The notes under the pieces: model-generated
Seen by the model: only the letters and a program-made list of their open reading frames with translations
What the model was told of the DNA's origin: nothing
Databases searched by the model: none
In this document: positions 1 to 12,315 of the stretch, one piece after another
How positions within the stretch are numbered: position 1 is the first letter of the stretch
Layout: each line of letters begins with the position of its first letter
Source of the DNA: Pseudomonadota bacterium
GTDB lineage: Bacteria; Pseudomonadota; Gammaproteobacteria; Burkholderiales; Sulfuriferulaceae
NCBI GenBank assembly: GCA_021786845.1
Contig: JAJYMO010000049.1
Span: 1 to 64,000 of the forward strand
DNA: 64,000 nucleotides
Direction of reading: 5' to 3'
Position numbers and translations under genes: made by a program

Positions 1-1
1 T

Positions 2-130
2 GCGGCAACGGTGTCCACACATCAAATCGATAGACGACAACTCATTGCTGCACAATGCAGCAATGTACCAAAAAATCAATTTTTAAAGAAGCCGTATTGT
101 CCATCATATCGGCTACAGGTACGCGCATGA
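2..130 (+). CDS. Possible 3' end of an upstream gene (partial)
   Basis: Frame 2 is open from the window edge to a TGA that overlaps the chpA ATG as ATGA, the usual sign of translational coupling. The last 42 residues end in LQVRA and match nothing I recognise. In pil chemosensory clusters the gene before chpA is often pilJ or a related gene, but the visible tail does not prove it. Frame 3 is also open, up to a TAA at 88-90, so the assignment is weak. Confidence 0.25.
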   Translation, partial: AATVSTHQIDRRQLIAAQCSNVPKNQFLKKPYCPSYRLQVRA

Positions 131-3100
131 GCACACTGACAGAATTCGATATCGCTCCGCTAAGCTGGATTAGAGAAGAAATTGGTCATGCACTGACGCA
201 GGTCAGTGAAGCGATTTCACAACAGGCTTCCTCGCAAATCGCGCCCTCTGAACTGCGTTTAGCCAGAACTTACCTTCATCAAGTCACAGGCGCATTAGAA
301 ATGGTGGGCCTGCGCGGGACAGCACTCATCTGCCATGAAGCAGAAAATCTGACACATCGCCTTGAACAATCGCCCCAGGAAATCAATCTGGAATTGCTTG
401 ATGTCATCCGTATCACTGGCGAAACCATTGCACGCTATCTGGACGACCTACTGTCAGGCAAACCCAACATTGAACTGCAACTACTCCCGATCTACCACCA
501 GCTACGTGAAGCACAAGGGATCACCCAAACGCGGGACAGCGATTTATTTTTCCCTAATGTGGAAATGCGCCCGGCCTTTCAAACACGTGCTGCGGAGCTC
601 ACGAAAGAATCCCGTATTCGCCAGTACAAAATGGCCCGCGCCCAATTTGAGCGTGGATTGCTGGATTTTTTGCGCCAACAATCTGCTGAACAAGGTCTTA
701 TCAACATGCGGGAAGCTGCCGGCGCCATTGAATCGGCAATGGATTTACCCGCCACCCGCACGTTTTGGTGGGGAGTGACTGCATTGATCGACAGTTTGAT
801 TACCCACTCCATCGAACCCGATTTTGCTGTGAAGCAATTATGTGGGCGTATTGACCTGCAACTTAAACGTCATATCCAGGGTTCCAACAAAATTGCTGAA
901 CGTCTCATGCGCGACATGCTTTATTTTATTGCAAACAGCCGTGATGGCAGTGACCGCATCATCGAGGTCAAAAATACCTTTGAGTTATCCGGCCTGTTAC
1001 CCAAACAACGCTCCAGAACAGAACTTGCACTTTACGAACAACTGGAATCCGGTTTACAGCTGCTCCAACAATCCGAAACCGCCTGGGATGCATACCTTGG
1101 CGGTAATCATGACGTTTTTTCCGAATTCAAGAATCTTCTGCAGACCATACAAACCTTGGTGCCCACGACACAACATAAAAATATTCATGCGCTCATCGAT
1201 GAAATGCATCAGGTTTTGAATGATTTGCCGGGCATTGCAGCGCAGCGCCTTGAAATGCTTTATCTTGAAATCACCACGGTATTGTTTTTGCTTGAAAACT
1301 ATTTTGCGCATTATGAATCCGTTCAAGATGAAATGCGCGATCAAGCCGATTATTTAAGACAACGATTGCATGCTGCGGCGTACTCAGATGTGGCATTAAC
1401 AGATATCAGTGCTGGTCCGAACACATCCATGCTTGACAGCATTGCGCGTCAAGCACAAGAAAAATTACTCGTCGCACAAATCGCTTACGAAATCCAGACC
1501 AATTTGAACAAGATCGAGGAATCACTGGATCATTTTTTCCGCTCACCCGAGCAAGACAGACAAGTGCTAGATGGAGCGATCAAAGCAATCCATGAAATTT
1601 CAGGTGCATTGAACATGATGCAGTGGGATCAGGCCAGCCAGGTACTTCAGGCCGGACAAAGGTTGATCGCAGAAATGGCCGACCCTGTTCAGGCTATTGA
1701 TGAAAAACAATTCCCTTTAGTTGCCGAAATTATCAGCGCAATTGGCCTGTATGTAGATGCCGAACGTTTCCAGCAAACCCAAGCCCTGTCAGTTTTACAT
1801 CCTATTTTAATACGGCTGGGCCTTACTGAAGAAAAAGCCATTGCACATCCGGCAAATGAGCACATTGAAGATGACCTGGCTTCACTGAAAACCGAACTTG
1901 CGCAACAATTGGGCGATTTACAACAGCGCGAGATCAACGACGAATCCAAACAGAAACTCACCGACACGCTCCAGAAAATCAAACAGGATGCCGACCTTGT
2001 GGGTGACATGATACTCAAGTCACAAATAGAACAGGCTTTGCAACAAATTGCCGACCACCCGGTTATTGAACGAATTACCGAACTATTAAGCCCTGTTTGC
2101 AATATGTCGCTGAACACTTCTGCCGACACGAGCATTCCGGTCACAATGAGCACAGAACAAATCGACACCGAGATTTTTGAAACTTTTCTTGAAGAAGCGA
2201 ATGAGGTGCTCTCGAGTATCAAAAATGAGCTGCAACATATTGAAAACTCAACAGAACAACAACACAAATTAAAAGAAATCCGTCGCGGTTTCCACACACT
2301 CAAAGGGGGTGGACGTATGGCTCACCTCCATGAACTGGGTGGGACAGCATGGGCCATCGAGCAATTACTTAATCAGTGGTTACAGCAAGCGCTTAACCCT
2401 ACTGACGAATTGCTCAAATTATTACAACAGGCAACGCGATACATCTCGAACTGGATTGACTCGCTCAGCAATGGCGCGTTAATGGATAACAATTATCATG
2501 ACCTCATCGCGCACGCTGATCAAATCCGGGCAGGCATCGAAAACAAGCTGGCGCAACAACCGTCTTCAATCCCCCCCATAGCATTACCAACAACTTCATT
2601 CATCGACGTGAGTCCTGATCGCACGGTGTTAATCCCCAACCCTACCGAAACGAACCAGACCGCAGAAATTGATACCGAAATTCTGGAGGTTTTCCTCGAA
2701 GAAGCGAGCGAAGTTCTCTTCGATATCGCTCATCATCTGGAGCAGATTGAAGGTTCGACAGAACAGCATCTCGAGTTAAAAGAAATTCGTCGTGGTTTCC
2801 ATACCATAAAAGGTAGCGGGCGCATGGTCCATCTACATGAACTGGGTGAAACCGCGTGGGCCATCGAACAATTACTTAACCAATGGTTACAACACGCACT
2901 CAATCCAACGAATGAACTGCTCAAACTGCTGCAGCAAGCATCCCTGCATATTTCGACCTGGGTTGATTCACTGACTGCCGGAGAACCGATTCATGATGGC
3001 TACCAAAACATCATCGAACGTGCCAATCAACTGCGCACCAAAATAGGCGATGAAATCAAAATTGAGCCACAAGAAATTTCATCACCAACACCCGGTTCGG

Positions 3101-6100
3101 CAACGATGACGCCATCGGAAAGCGATCAAAGTATGGGCATCGTTGAGTTGACGCTCACACCATCAAACATCGTTCCCGATGCAACATCTGTGCAAGAAGC
3201 GACTGAAATTTCATCAGAAATTTTCTTGACCACCGCATCAGACAATGCGGATTTTCATCTTCCTGGTGATGAAACGGAAAGAACCGCTCAGGAAATACCC
3301 CCCAATATCAACCTTGACACACCAACAGAAGTACTTGAACCAGAGTCCGCGAATGCCCTCATCCGCATTGGTCTGAATGAACTCCCATTGTCCCTGTTTG
3401 AGATATACCAACATGAGACCAGCGAACTTTTAAACACCTTGCGCCACCAATTTGGGTTGTGCAGCAATGCCCCCTATCCACCGGTTTCTCCTGACTTTAT
3501 GCGGGCGGCCCATACGCTGGCAGGCATTTCCCGCCTCACTGGATTTCATTCCGTAGGAGACCTTTCTTTCGCCGTAGAAACCTGGTTAACAGGTCTGCTC
3601 AATCACCAGCAATCCTTGCCAGAATACCGGCATGCGCTTGCCAATGCATGTATTGAACGCTTAACAAACATGCTAACGAAGATTAACAGGCACATTCAAC
3701 CTGAACCCGCACCTGATTTGATTGAGGCCTTACAGCAAGCGCACTTCATCGATGAACAACATCAACCGGATACCACACAAGCGCCTCACTCGACCTCCGA
3801 ACCAGAATCGGAAACAGAACTTCCTGCCCCAGTTTCTGACTCAGCCATCACAATGCAACCCGATGACTCAATACTCCCACTTTCCATGCCTCCTTCCGGG
3901 GACGAATTCACGACCGGGGAACGCTCTGCCGGAAAACGCACTACCGGGCAATCACAGACACATGAATCAACGCAGAAAACCTCATCAGCGAACAAAAAAT
4001 CACTGTTAAAAGAAGAGGCTGCACCGCTACCACATTCAAACCGGGCCGTCTTGACAGCGCCCGCAGACGCCTTTGCTGACGATGTGGATGAGCAATTATT
4101 GTCTGTCTTCCTGGAAGAAGCACAGGACCTGATGCCAGATATTGAACGCACATTGCATGAATGGCAACGCACGCCAGGCAGTACTGCGCCAAAATCACAA
4201 CTTTTACGCCTGCTCCATACCCTGAAAGGCAGTGCACGCATGGCTGGCGCCATGCGTCTTGGCGACATGAGCCATGAATTTGAAGCCGACGTACTGATTC
4301 ACAGCGACAACAAACAAGCCAGTGTCAATGATTTTGAAACCTTTGAAAATCACCTTGACCAAATCAACATCATTATTGAGCAATTGCGCCACCCCAAACC
4401 TTCTGCGGCCACCCATCACACAGCAGAAGCCAGTGACAATACTGATCATCCGTCAAAGGTCACTACACATACTGATGCAATCGCCAACAAAGAAGTTTTG
4501 GGGCAAACGCTGCGCATTCCATCCGGCACACTGGATCGCATTGTGAACGAAGTGGGTGAAATCAGTATTACCCGTTCCCGGTTAGAGAGCACTTCCATCG
4601 CATTACGTGCCCACAATCAGGAGTTATTTGAGAACACGGAGCGGTTGCGTGCACAATTACGCGAACTGGATATTCAAGCAGAATCGCAAATGCAATCCAC
4701 CCTGTCGCTCATGCGCAATGAAGACGCCCAATTTGATCCATTAGAATTTGACCGCTTCACCCGCTTGCAAGAACTCACTCGCATGATCGCAGAAAGCGTC
4801 AATGACATTCAGACGGTACAACAAAATTTAGTTGTCAGTCTGAATGAAGCCGATGCCGCCATGACCCAACAGGGCCGTTTGTCCAAGAGTGTACAACAAA
4901 CATTGATGCATATCCGGATGGTGCCTCTGTCCAGTTTGGCAGATCGACTGCATCGGACTGTCCGCGTCGCGGGGAAAGATCTGGGTAAAAGAGTCAGTTT
5001 GCAACTCACAGGCAAACAAATCGAATTCGATGGAAATATGCTCAACAAACTGATTGCCCCGATAGAGCATTTATTGCGGAATGCTGTTGCACACGGCATA
5101 GAATTACCTGAACAACGGTTAGCTGCCAATAAATCCGAATACGGCGAAATTGTCCTGACGGCAAAACAATCCAGTAATGAAATGGTGATTACGGTGCGTG
5201 ATGATGGCCGTGGCCTTGATTTTGAAGCCATTCGTAGCCAAGCCTTAAAAAACGGATTGATTCAAACCAATGACCCACTTTCGGAAGATGATCTGGCACA
5301 GCTCATCTTCACCAGTGGGTTTTCCACTACGGAAAATGTCAGTACTTTGTCTGGACGGGGTGTGGGGATGGATGTCGTCAAGAACGAGATCATCCGAATG
5401 GGCGGAAGAATAGAATTACACTCCACACCAGAAGGCTTACTCACTGCGCTTTACCTGCCCTTAATTCTTGCTGTCACGCAAGCTGTGCTGGTCACCGTGA
5501 ACGAGCGCACCTATGCAATTGATTCGTCCATCATTGATCAGGTACAAGTGTACAAACCAGAAGCACTCAAAATACAAATGGAACAAGGGCAGATCAACTG
5601 GCTAGAGAATACTTACCCCTTGTTTTATCTACCCCATTTGCTTGAAGACTTACAATCACAACCCTTACAGCAATCGCGATCCTCTGTATTGCTGCTGCGT
5701 AACGGGAATAACCGTGTCGCCATTCTGGTTGACAGCATGACGCGCAATCAGGAAATCGTGGTCAAAAACATTGGTTCACAATTGACTTCTGTTCCCGGCA
5801 TTACCGGAGCGACAGTGCTGGGCAATGGACAGGTGGTATTGATTCTTAATCCAGTTCAGCTTGTTGCGCAACAACAAGCCGGCATCCCGTCTGCCACCCT
5901 GATTGGCAACGCGCCATCACTGCGTCGCACCATCATGGTCGTGGATGATTCCTTGACCGTACGTAAAATCACCAGCCGGCTGCTGCAGCGTGAGGGTTAT
6001 GATGTGATCACAGCCAAAGATGGCCTCGACGCACTTCAGATGTTACAACAGCACAAACCCGATTTAATGTTACTGGACATCGAAATGCCACGCATGGATG

Positions 6101-6306
6101 GCTTCGAATTGACAAAAGTCATGCGCAACGATGAGCATATGGCCAATATCCCCATCATCATGATTACCTCACGCACGGCCACTAAACACCGCGAGCTTGC
6201 AGCCAGTCTGGGTGTCAACGCATATATGGGAAAACCATTTCAGGAGGATAGCCTGTTGGCAAAGATTGCAGAACTCATCCAAACCACGAATTCCGGGTTA
6301 ACATGA
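127..6306 (+). CDS. chpA: ChpA/PilL-type hybrid chemosensory histidine kinase with multiple Hpt domains
   Basis: A CheA-family kinase of about 2059 residues, expected to phosphorylate response regulators that control type IV pilus twitching. A long alpha-helical N-terminal region comes first. Four Hpt domains follow, with candidate phospho-histidines near residues 723 (GFHTLKG), 892 (GFHTIKG), 1129 (AAHTLAG) and 1364 (LLHTLKG). The dimerisation region and HATPase domain come next (N-box HLLRNAVAHG near 1648, then GRGVGMDVV). A CheW-like domain precedes a C-terminal receiver with phospho-acceptor Asp near 1984 (LLDIEMPRMDG). I start at ATG 127 rather than the tracked ATG at 55, because MSTLTEFDIAPLSW fits a family start, an AGG lies upstream, and the start overlaps the preceding reading frame. 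The first two Hpt domains are close tandem copies. No pilG, pilH or pilI is visible; they may lie before the window. Confidence 0.9.
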   Translation: MSTLTEFDIAPLSWIREEIGHALTQVSEAISQQASSQIAPSELRLARTYLHQVTGALEMVGLRGTALICHEAENLTHRLEQSPQEINLELLDVIRITGETIARYLDDLLSGKPNIELQLLPIYHQLREAQGITQTRDSDLFFPNVEMRPAFQTRAAELTKESRIRQYKMARAQFERGLLDFLRQQSAEQGLINMREAAGAIESAMDLPATRTFWWGVTALIDSLITHSIEPDFAVKQLCGRIDLQLKRHIQGSNKIAERLMRDMLYFIANSRDGSDRIIEVKNTFELSGLLPKQRSRTELALYEQLESGLQLLQQSETAWDAYLGGNHDVFSEFKNLLQTIQTLVPTTQHKNIHALIDEMHQVLNDLPGIAAQRLEMLYLEITTVLFLLENYFAHYESVQDEMRDQADYLRQRLHAAAYSDVALTDISAGPNTSMLDSIARQAQEKLLVAQIAYEIQTNLNKIEESLDHFFRSPEQDRQVLDGAIKAIHEISGALNMMQWDQASQVLQAGQRLIAEMADPVQAIDEKQFPLVAEIISAIGLYVDAERFQQTQALSVLHPILIRLGLTEEKAIAHPANEHIEDDLASLKTELAQQLGDLQQREINDESKQKLTDTLQKIKQDADLVGDMILKSQIEQALQQIADHPVIERITELLSPVCNMSLNTSADTSIPVTMSTEQIDTEIFETFLEEANEVLSSIKNELQHIENSTEQQHKLKEIRRGFHTLKGGGRMAHLHELGGTAWAIEQLLNQWLQQALNPTDELLKLLQQATRYISNWIDSLSNGALMDNNYHDLIAHADQIRAGIENKLAQQPSSIPPIALPTTSFIDVSPDRTVLIPNPTETNQTAEIDTEILEVFLEEASEVLFDIAHHLEQIEGSTEQHLELKEIRRGFHTIKGSGRMVHLHELGETAWAIEQLLNQWLQHALNPTNELLKLLQQASLHISTWVDSLTAGEPIHDGYQNIIERANQLRTKIGDEIKIEPQEISSPTPGSATMTPSESDQSMGIVELTLTPSNIVPDATSVQEATEISSEIFLTTASDNADFHLPGDETERTAQEIPPNINLDTPTEVLEPESANALIRIGLNELPLSLFEIYQHETSELLNTLRHQFGLCSNAPYPPVSPDFMRAAHTLAGISRLTGFHSVGDLSFAVETWLTGLLNHQQSLPEYRHALANACIERLTNMLTKINRHIQPEPAPDLIEALQQAHFIDEQHQPDTTQAPHSTSEPESETELPAPVSDSAITMQPDDSILPLSMPPSGDEFTTGERSAGKRTTGQSQTHESTQKTSSANKKSLLKEEAAPLPHSNRAVLTAPADAFADDVDEQLLSVFLEEAQDLMPDIERTLHEWQRTPGSTAPKSQLLRLLHTLKGSARMAGAMRLGDMSHEFEADVLIHSDNKQASVNDFETFENHLDQINIIIEQLRHPKPSAATHHTAEASDNTDHPSKVTTHTDAIANKEVLGQTLRIPSGTLDRIVNEVGEISITRSRLESTSIALRAHNQELFENTERLRAQLRELDIQAESQMQSTLSLMRNEDAQFDPLEFDRFTRLQELTRMIAESVNDIQTVQQNLVVSLNEADAAMTQQGRLSKSVQQTLMHIRMVPLSSLADRLHRTVRVAGKDLGKRVSLQLTGKQIEFDGNMLNKLIAPIEHLLRNAVAHGIELPEQRLAANKSEYGEIVLTAKQSSNEMVITVRDDGRGLDFEAIRSQALKNGLIQTNDPLSEDDLAQLIFTSGFSTTENVSTLSGRGVGMDVVKNEIIRMGGRIELHSTPEGLLTALYLPLILAVTQAVLVTVNERTYAIDSSIIDQVQVYKPEALKIQMEQGQINWLENTYPLFYLPHLLEDLQSQPLQQSRSSVLLLRNGNNRVAILVDSMTRNQEIVVKNIGSQLTSVPGITGATVLGNGQVVLILNPVQLVAQQQAGIPSATLIGNAPSLRRTIMVVDDSLTVRKITSRLLQREGYDVITAKDGLDALQMLQQHKPDLMLLDIEMPRMDGFELTKVMRNDEHMANIPIIMITSRTATKHRELAASLGVNAYMGKPFQEDSLLAKIAELIQTTNSGLT

Positions 6307-6371
6307 CCCCATGTGCCAGACCAGAGAAGAGGGCGAAAATTGTGCCGAAAAACACAGCCCGCGGCAATGAA

Positions 6372-6409
6372 ACCTGACCCACACTGATTCAGGCAGGTCT
6401 GGGTCAGGT
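6372..6409 (+). terminator. Candidate terminator hairpin after chpA
   Basis: ACCTGACCCA and TGGGTCAGGT form a perfect 10-bp stem with an 18-nt loop. It is followed about 10 nt later by a weak T-rich tract (TTGTTTT). It lies between the convergent chpA and uppP genes, so it could serve either strand. The missing T-run directly after the stem lowers confidence. Confidence 0.45.
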
Positions 6410-6534
6410 GACGGATCCTTGTTTTAGCACATCATCGCGCACTCACCCTCCGGGTGAAAAGCAAAACAGTGAAAACATTCTATGATTGCACAATGTTACC
6501 TTAACAAACAAGCGATCAACTGCCGTTGTCAGGT

Positions 6535-7362
6535 TTAACCCACAGACCAGTCAACCAGACCACTCCATGCCGTCGCCAATACGACAAAACCAAACACAAT
6601 GCGATACCATGCAAACACGGTAAAATCATGGTGACTGATGTAACGAAGCAATGCACGCACAGCGAACAGGGCGCTGATGAAGGCGGTTACAAATCCCACC
6701 GCAAACACCAGCATATTCCCATGTGAATGGATAAAAAGGCCTCTATTCTTGTAAATCTCATACCCTGTGGCGGCAAACAAAGTGGGAATTGCCAAAAAGA
6801 AAGAAAACTCAGTGGCCGCCTGCCGTGACAAACCCAGTAACATGCCACCAATAATCGTGGAACCCGAACGTGAAGTGCCTGGAATCAGGGCCAGAGTCTG
6901 CGCAAACCCAACCATCAAGGCATCGTGCCAACGCATATCTTCGACGCGATTCACCCTGACCGTATGTTGCCGTTTTTCCGCCCACAATATCACAAATGCC
7001 CCCAGGATAAAGGCCGAAGCAACAGGAATTGGGCTAAACAGATATTGCTTGATTTTGTGAGCAAACAACAAACCCAATACCGCTGCAGGCACAAAGGCCA
7101 CAAACAGATTAAAAACAAAACGGTTCGCATCGGGCTGCCCTAATCTCTCCGCGACATGCAGCAAACGGACTCTGTACTCCCAGCATACGGCAAGAATTGC
7201 GCCAGCTTGGATAATAATTTCGAAAGCTTTCCCCCGTTCATCATTAAAATGGAGCAAATCACCCGCCAAAATCAAATGACCCGTACTGGATATCGGTAAA
7301 AACTCGGTCAAACCTTCAACGATCCCCAGTATCACTGCTTTAAACAATACGACCAAATCCAT
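6535..7362 (-). CDS. uppP: Undecaprenyl-diphosphatase UppP (BacA)
   Basis: An integral membrane phosphatase that converts undecaprenyl diphosphate to the monophosphate, recycling the lipid carrier for peptidoglycan. At 275 residues it has the normal family length. The N-terminal motif [14 protein letters not shown] (residues 16-29) and a later [10 protein letters not shown] motif are the two conserved active-site segments of the BacA family. The rest is mostly hydrophobic helices. The ATG at 7362 gives the canonical [13 protein letters not shown] start. It is monocistronic here, convergent with chpA and downstream of thiC on the same strand after a 196-bp gap. Confidence 0.95.
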   Translation of the reverse strand: MDLVVLFKAVILGIVEGLTEFLPISSTGHLILAGDLLHFNDERGKAFEIIIQAGAILAVCWEYRVRLLHVAERLGQPDANRFVFNLFVAFVPAAVLGLLFAHKIKQYLFSPIPVASAFILGAFVILWAEKRQHTVRVNRVEDMRWHDALMVGFAQTLALIPGTSRSGSTIIGGMLLGLSRQAATEFSFFLAIPTLFAATGYEIYKNRGLFIHSHGNMLVFAVGFVTAFISALFAVRALLRYISHHDFTVFAWYRIVFGFVVLATAWSGLVDWSVG

Positions 7363-7558
7363 GTAACGCCCTTCTTATTCAACAATTGGCACTCAAAATA
7401 GATATCATGAAATAACCGGGTGATAGCGAGGAGGGGGCATTGTTCGATGTAACAAGCACAGCGCCGAGCAGGTGAAAAACACCCACACCAAAACACACTC
7501 ATTGCGCTGTTCCCAACAGGTTGGCCTACTCATCGAACGAATACCATTCAAGACCCAT

Positions 7559-9475
<1,917 letters not shown>

Positions 9476-9517
9476 TTATTTAGAACTCCCATTAAAAAGT
9501 TAATCGTAGGGAGCACA

Positions 9518-9605
9518 GGCGGCTTTCCTACAGCGGCATGACCCGCATCAGGTTCAAAGGGTATTATCTCACCCTGCTTTCATCTCAAAACAGCACTTGA
9601 CCGCC
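9518..9605 (-). promoter_or_regulatory. TPP riboswitch (THI element) of thiC
   Basis: Read on the minus strand, this contains GTGAGATAATACCC, then TTTGAACCTGATGCGGGT, then CATGCCGCTGTAGGAAAGC. These correspond to the conserved thi-box blocks CUGAGA..ACCC, ACCUGAU and GCGUAGGGAA. Outer GGCGG (9605 side) and CCGCC (9518 side) can close helix P1, and TGCT with AGCA can close P3. It lies 42 nt before the thiC start, consistent with ligand-controlled transcription or translation of thiC. Confidence 0.93.
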
Positions 9606-9957
9606 AATTTATGAAGGCAATAACATGCAACCAAAAAATATTTGCACTGTTTCACCATTCACCAGATTGGTGAGTACGCTACGCGCAAATTGCACACCCA
9701 TCAATGCGCATGGCAGCAACGTGATCCCTGAACGGAGCAACCATTCAGGGATGTCACAACTTGCCCTGCGCCGCGATGAACATACACTTCAACCCGTTAT
9801 CACTGCCATTTCCAGATTCGACCCGAATAATCCATCGGACAATTCCGTGAATATAATCGATCATTTGAGTTTAATTTAAGCAGAGACCCCTAGCACAGGT
9901 GCCAAAATATCGGATTTATGGAATAATCGCAAGTGGTAGTTAACCACAGGTCACGCC
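9606..9957. other. Divergent intergenic region between thiC and the pcm-like gene
   Basis: About 350 bp with no convincing gene. It must hold the thiC promoter (minus) and the pcm promoter (plus), but I see no textbook -35/-10 pair. Two inverted repeats stand out: TCACCA-GAT-TGGTGA at 9659-9673, which is operator-like, and ATCCCTGAA with TTCAGGGAT at about 9723-9752. The 84-residue ORF on the plus strand here has no recognisable features. Confidence 0.5.
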
Positions 9958-10611
9958 ATGAATATCGAACATACCCGTTTCAACATGATTGCACAACAAA
10001 TACGTCCCTGGGATGTGTCTAACCAAAAAGTTTTGGCGCTACTGGAAAAAGTAAAGCGCGAAGAATACGTACCAAGCGCTCTTCGCAGCCTGGCTTTTGT
10101 TGACATGGAAATTCCGATTGGCCATGGCGAATTCATGATGGCTCCAAAAATGGAAGCGCGCATTCTTCAGGAGCTGAACATCCAGCCGAATGATCTCATA
10201 CTGGAAATTGGCACGGGCAGCGGCTACCTCACCGCACTACTTGCCGCATTGGGTCAACATGTGACCAGTGTCGACATCATTCCTGAATTTACCGCCCATG
10301 CACGCGCCAAGCTGTTGGCTCATCATATTGCCAATGTCTCGCTGGAAACCGGTGATGCCGCACTGGGCTGGCCTTCACACGACGCCTATGACGTGATCGT
10401 TTTAACCGGATCCACCCCCATTTTGCCGCAAAGCTTGCTTAACCTTCTGTCCCTGCAAGGGCGCCTGTTTGCTGTCACTGGCGATGCCCCCGCGATGACC
10501 GCACAATGTATTACCCGCGTGGACAGTAAAAACTGGGAGACTCGCAATTTATTTGAAACAGTGATTAAACCGTTGCAACATGCCGCACAGCCTGAGCGAT
10601 TTGTTTTTTAG
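9958..10611 (+). CDS. Protein-L-isoaspartate O-methyltransferase family protein
   Basis: A 217-residue SAM-dependent methyltransferase of the PCMT family. True Pcm repairs isoaspartyl residues in damaged proteins. The N-terminus (FNMIAQQIRPWDV) and the glycine-rich SAM motif LEIGTGSGYLTALLAAL, near residue 80, match the PIMT-like proteins of Betaproteobacteria. In Pcm the conserved active-site segment is usually a GSG/GHGQTIS-type loop. Here it reads IPIGHGEFMMAPKM, so substrate specificity may differ from classical Pcm. It is convergent with the Nudix gene. Confidence 0.85.
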   Translation: MNIEHTRFNMIAQQIRPWDVSNQKVLALLEKVKREEYVPSALRSLAFVDMEIPIGHGEFMMAPKMEARILQELNIQPNDLILEIGTGSGYLTALLAALGQHVTSVDIIPEFTAHARAKLLAHHIANVSLETGDAALGWPSHDAYDVIVLTGSTPILPQSLLNLLSLQGRLFAVTGDAPAMTAQCITRVDSKNWETRNLFETVIKPLQHAAQPERFVF

Positions 10612-10660
10612 CCCAAAATTTACATCAGTAGCCTGTATCAAGCGTGCAGTGTATACCGTT

Positions 10661-11218
10661 TTACACATCCTCTTCAGCAAGGGCGTTTCGACGTCCGATA
10701 TCAGCCATATGAAACGCATACCCCCCTTTGCGCCGGTCTTCAAAATATTGGCGCAAGGTGTGTTCCACTGCTAAAAAAGCAATCTCCCCCCAGGGGATTT
10801 CGGCTTCTGTGAATAATTTCACTTCCAGGCTTTCAAAACCAGGCGCGAAATTTAAATTGAGCAAACGTGCCCGAAATATGAGATACACCTGATGAATATG
10901 GGGAAGGTTGCATAAAGTAAACAACTGCAAAATTTCTACCTGTGCGCCAGCTTCTTCTTCTGTTTCCCGTAGAGCGCCCTGCAAGGTGCTTTCACTGTTT
11001 TCCATAAACCCTGCAGGCAATGTCCATTTGCCATGCTGTGGCGCTATCGCACGGCGGCACAGCAACACTTTATCTTCCCATTCAGGCAAGGTACCCACCA
11101 CCATTTTTGGGTTTTGGTAATGGACAACCTGACATACTGTGCAGACATCACGTAAACGGTTATCGCCTTCCGGCACAACTTGAATCACCGCACTGCCACA
11201 TTCACCGCAAAACTTCAT
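10661..11218 (-). CDS. Nudix hydrolase with N-terminal zinc ribbon
   Basis: A 185-residue pyrophosphohydrolase. The N-terminus has two CxxC pairs (CGEC and CTVC) that form a zinc ribbon, followed by YQNPKMVVG, as in NADH-pyrophosphatase-like Nudix proteins. The Nudix box G-x5-E-x7-RE-x2-EE-x-G is present as GFMENSESTLQGALRETEEEAGA. It likely cleaves a nucleoside diphosphate derivative such as NADH or ADP-ribose, but the substrate cannot be read from sequence. The start at ATG 11218 places the zinc ribbon at residue 4. Confidence 0.9.
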   Translation of the reverse strand: MKFCGECGSAVIQVVPEGDNRLRDVCTVCQVVHYQNPKMVVGTLPEWEDKVLLCRRAIAPQHGKWTLPAGFMENSESTLQGALRETEEEAGAQVEILQLFTLCNLPHIHQVYLIFRARLLNLNFAPGFESLEVKLFTEAEIPWGEIAFLAVEHTLRQYFEDRRKGGYAFHMADIGRRNALAEEDV

Positions 11219-11388
11219 GTTAGCTGCTCCAATGAGTTGGGCTCACCTCTCAAAATGAACGGGAATACATCACGAGGCAAACGAAACACGAAAACCTGAA
11301 AACGCAGTTCCAGCGCCGGCCTCTCATTCCGTAGCGCATGATCCGCGCATGAAGCGTCATACTGTAGACAACGGAAGCCTCCTTTTCA

Positions 11389-12315
11389 TCATGTGCTGTC
11401 CGGGTGGTGCATTAAACGTCGTGGGACAACCAGTCCCTCAGCAGTACGCTCCACCAAACCCGCAAACTTTTCCCCATCGTATGCACGACATATTCCTGTC
11501 ACAGATGTGGCCAAAGTCGTCATAAATTGGCGTCCGTACGACAAAGCCTGAACGCCTGCCGCATCCACAACCAGTTTTGGCAAATGCGTCACCAGGGCAT
11601 CCATTGGCAACAGCAATGGATCTCGCTCCGCCAGTGTCAATGTTTCCAGCATAGCCAAATCTACCGCATCCTCCAGCTGAAACCCCCCACTGCTTAAACG
11701 GGTTAAACCGGTCAAATGCGCGCCACCGCAACCCAATCTGATTCCGATATCCTCGGCAAGCGTGCGGATATACGTTCCCGCACTACACCGCACTTCAATC
11801 TCAAGCTGAGGACTGTCAAATTTCAGCACCCGTATGCGACGTATGTGTACTTTTCTGGGCTGACGTACAATTTCTTCACCGGCGCGCGCATACGCATACA
11901 ATGGTTTTCCTCGTACCTTCAGGGCAGAATACATGGGCGGAACTTGCATGATCTCACCGACAAAAGCAGCCATCACGTCATGAATGAAGCTGACATTCAC
12001 GGAGACTGGCGAACTGTGCAACACATCGCCTTCAACGTCTCCCGTCGTCGTCGTGACCCCCAAACAAATTTGCGCACGATAACCTTTATCCGCTTCAAGC
12101 TGGTAGGCAGAGAATTTGGTTGCTTCACCGAGACACACCGGCAGCAATCCTTCGGCCAGGGGGTCAAGCGTACCCGTATGGCCTGCTTTTTCAGCCTGAA
12201 ACAGACGTTTAACCTTTTGTAGCACGGCATTGGAAGTAAAACCGCGCGGCTTATTCAATAAGAGAATGCCATGAATCGGGCGCTTGGGACGTTTGATTTG
12301 CGCTTCAGGTCTCAT
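11389..12315 (-). CDS. truB: tRNA pseudouridine(55) synthase TruB
   Basis: Makes pseudouridine 55 in the T-loop of tRNA. The catalytic motif GHTGTLDPLAEGLL carries the essential Asp. The KPxGxTS-type motif (NKPRGFTSNAV) lies near the N-terminus, and a PUA-like domain closes the C-terminus. The tracked start at 12357 lies inside rbfA. I prefer ATG 12315 (MRPEAQIKRPKRPIHG), which overlaps the end of rbfA by 11 nt and gives about 308 residues. It is the last gene of the rimP-nusA-infB-rbfA-truB block. Confidence 0.95.
   Translation of the reverse strand: MRPEAQIKRPKRPIHGILLLNKPRGFTSNAVLQKVKRLFQAEKAGHTGTLDPLAEGLLPVCLGEATKFSAYQLEADKGYRAQICLGVTTTTGDVEGDVLHSSPVSVNVSFIHDVMAAFVGEIMQVPPMYSALKVRGKPLYAYARAGEEIVRQPRKVHIRRIRVLKFDSPQLEIEVRCSAGTYIRTLAEDIGIRLGCGGAHLTGLTRLSSGGFQLEDAVDLAMLETLTLAERDPLLLPMDALVTHLPKLVVDAAGVQALSYGRQFMTTLATSVTGICRAYDGEKFAGLVERTAEGLVVPRRLMHHPDST

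Noticed and set aside
55-126. Upstream start for chpA at ATG 55
   Set aside because: The extra 24 residues are not conserved-looking, and ATG 127 overlaps the upstream frame and fits the family start.
9625-9879. 84-codon ORF between thiC and the pcm-like gene
   Set aside because: No recognisable domain, no good ribosome-binding site, and it covers inverted repeats in a divergent promoter region.
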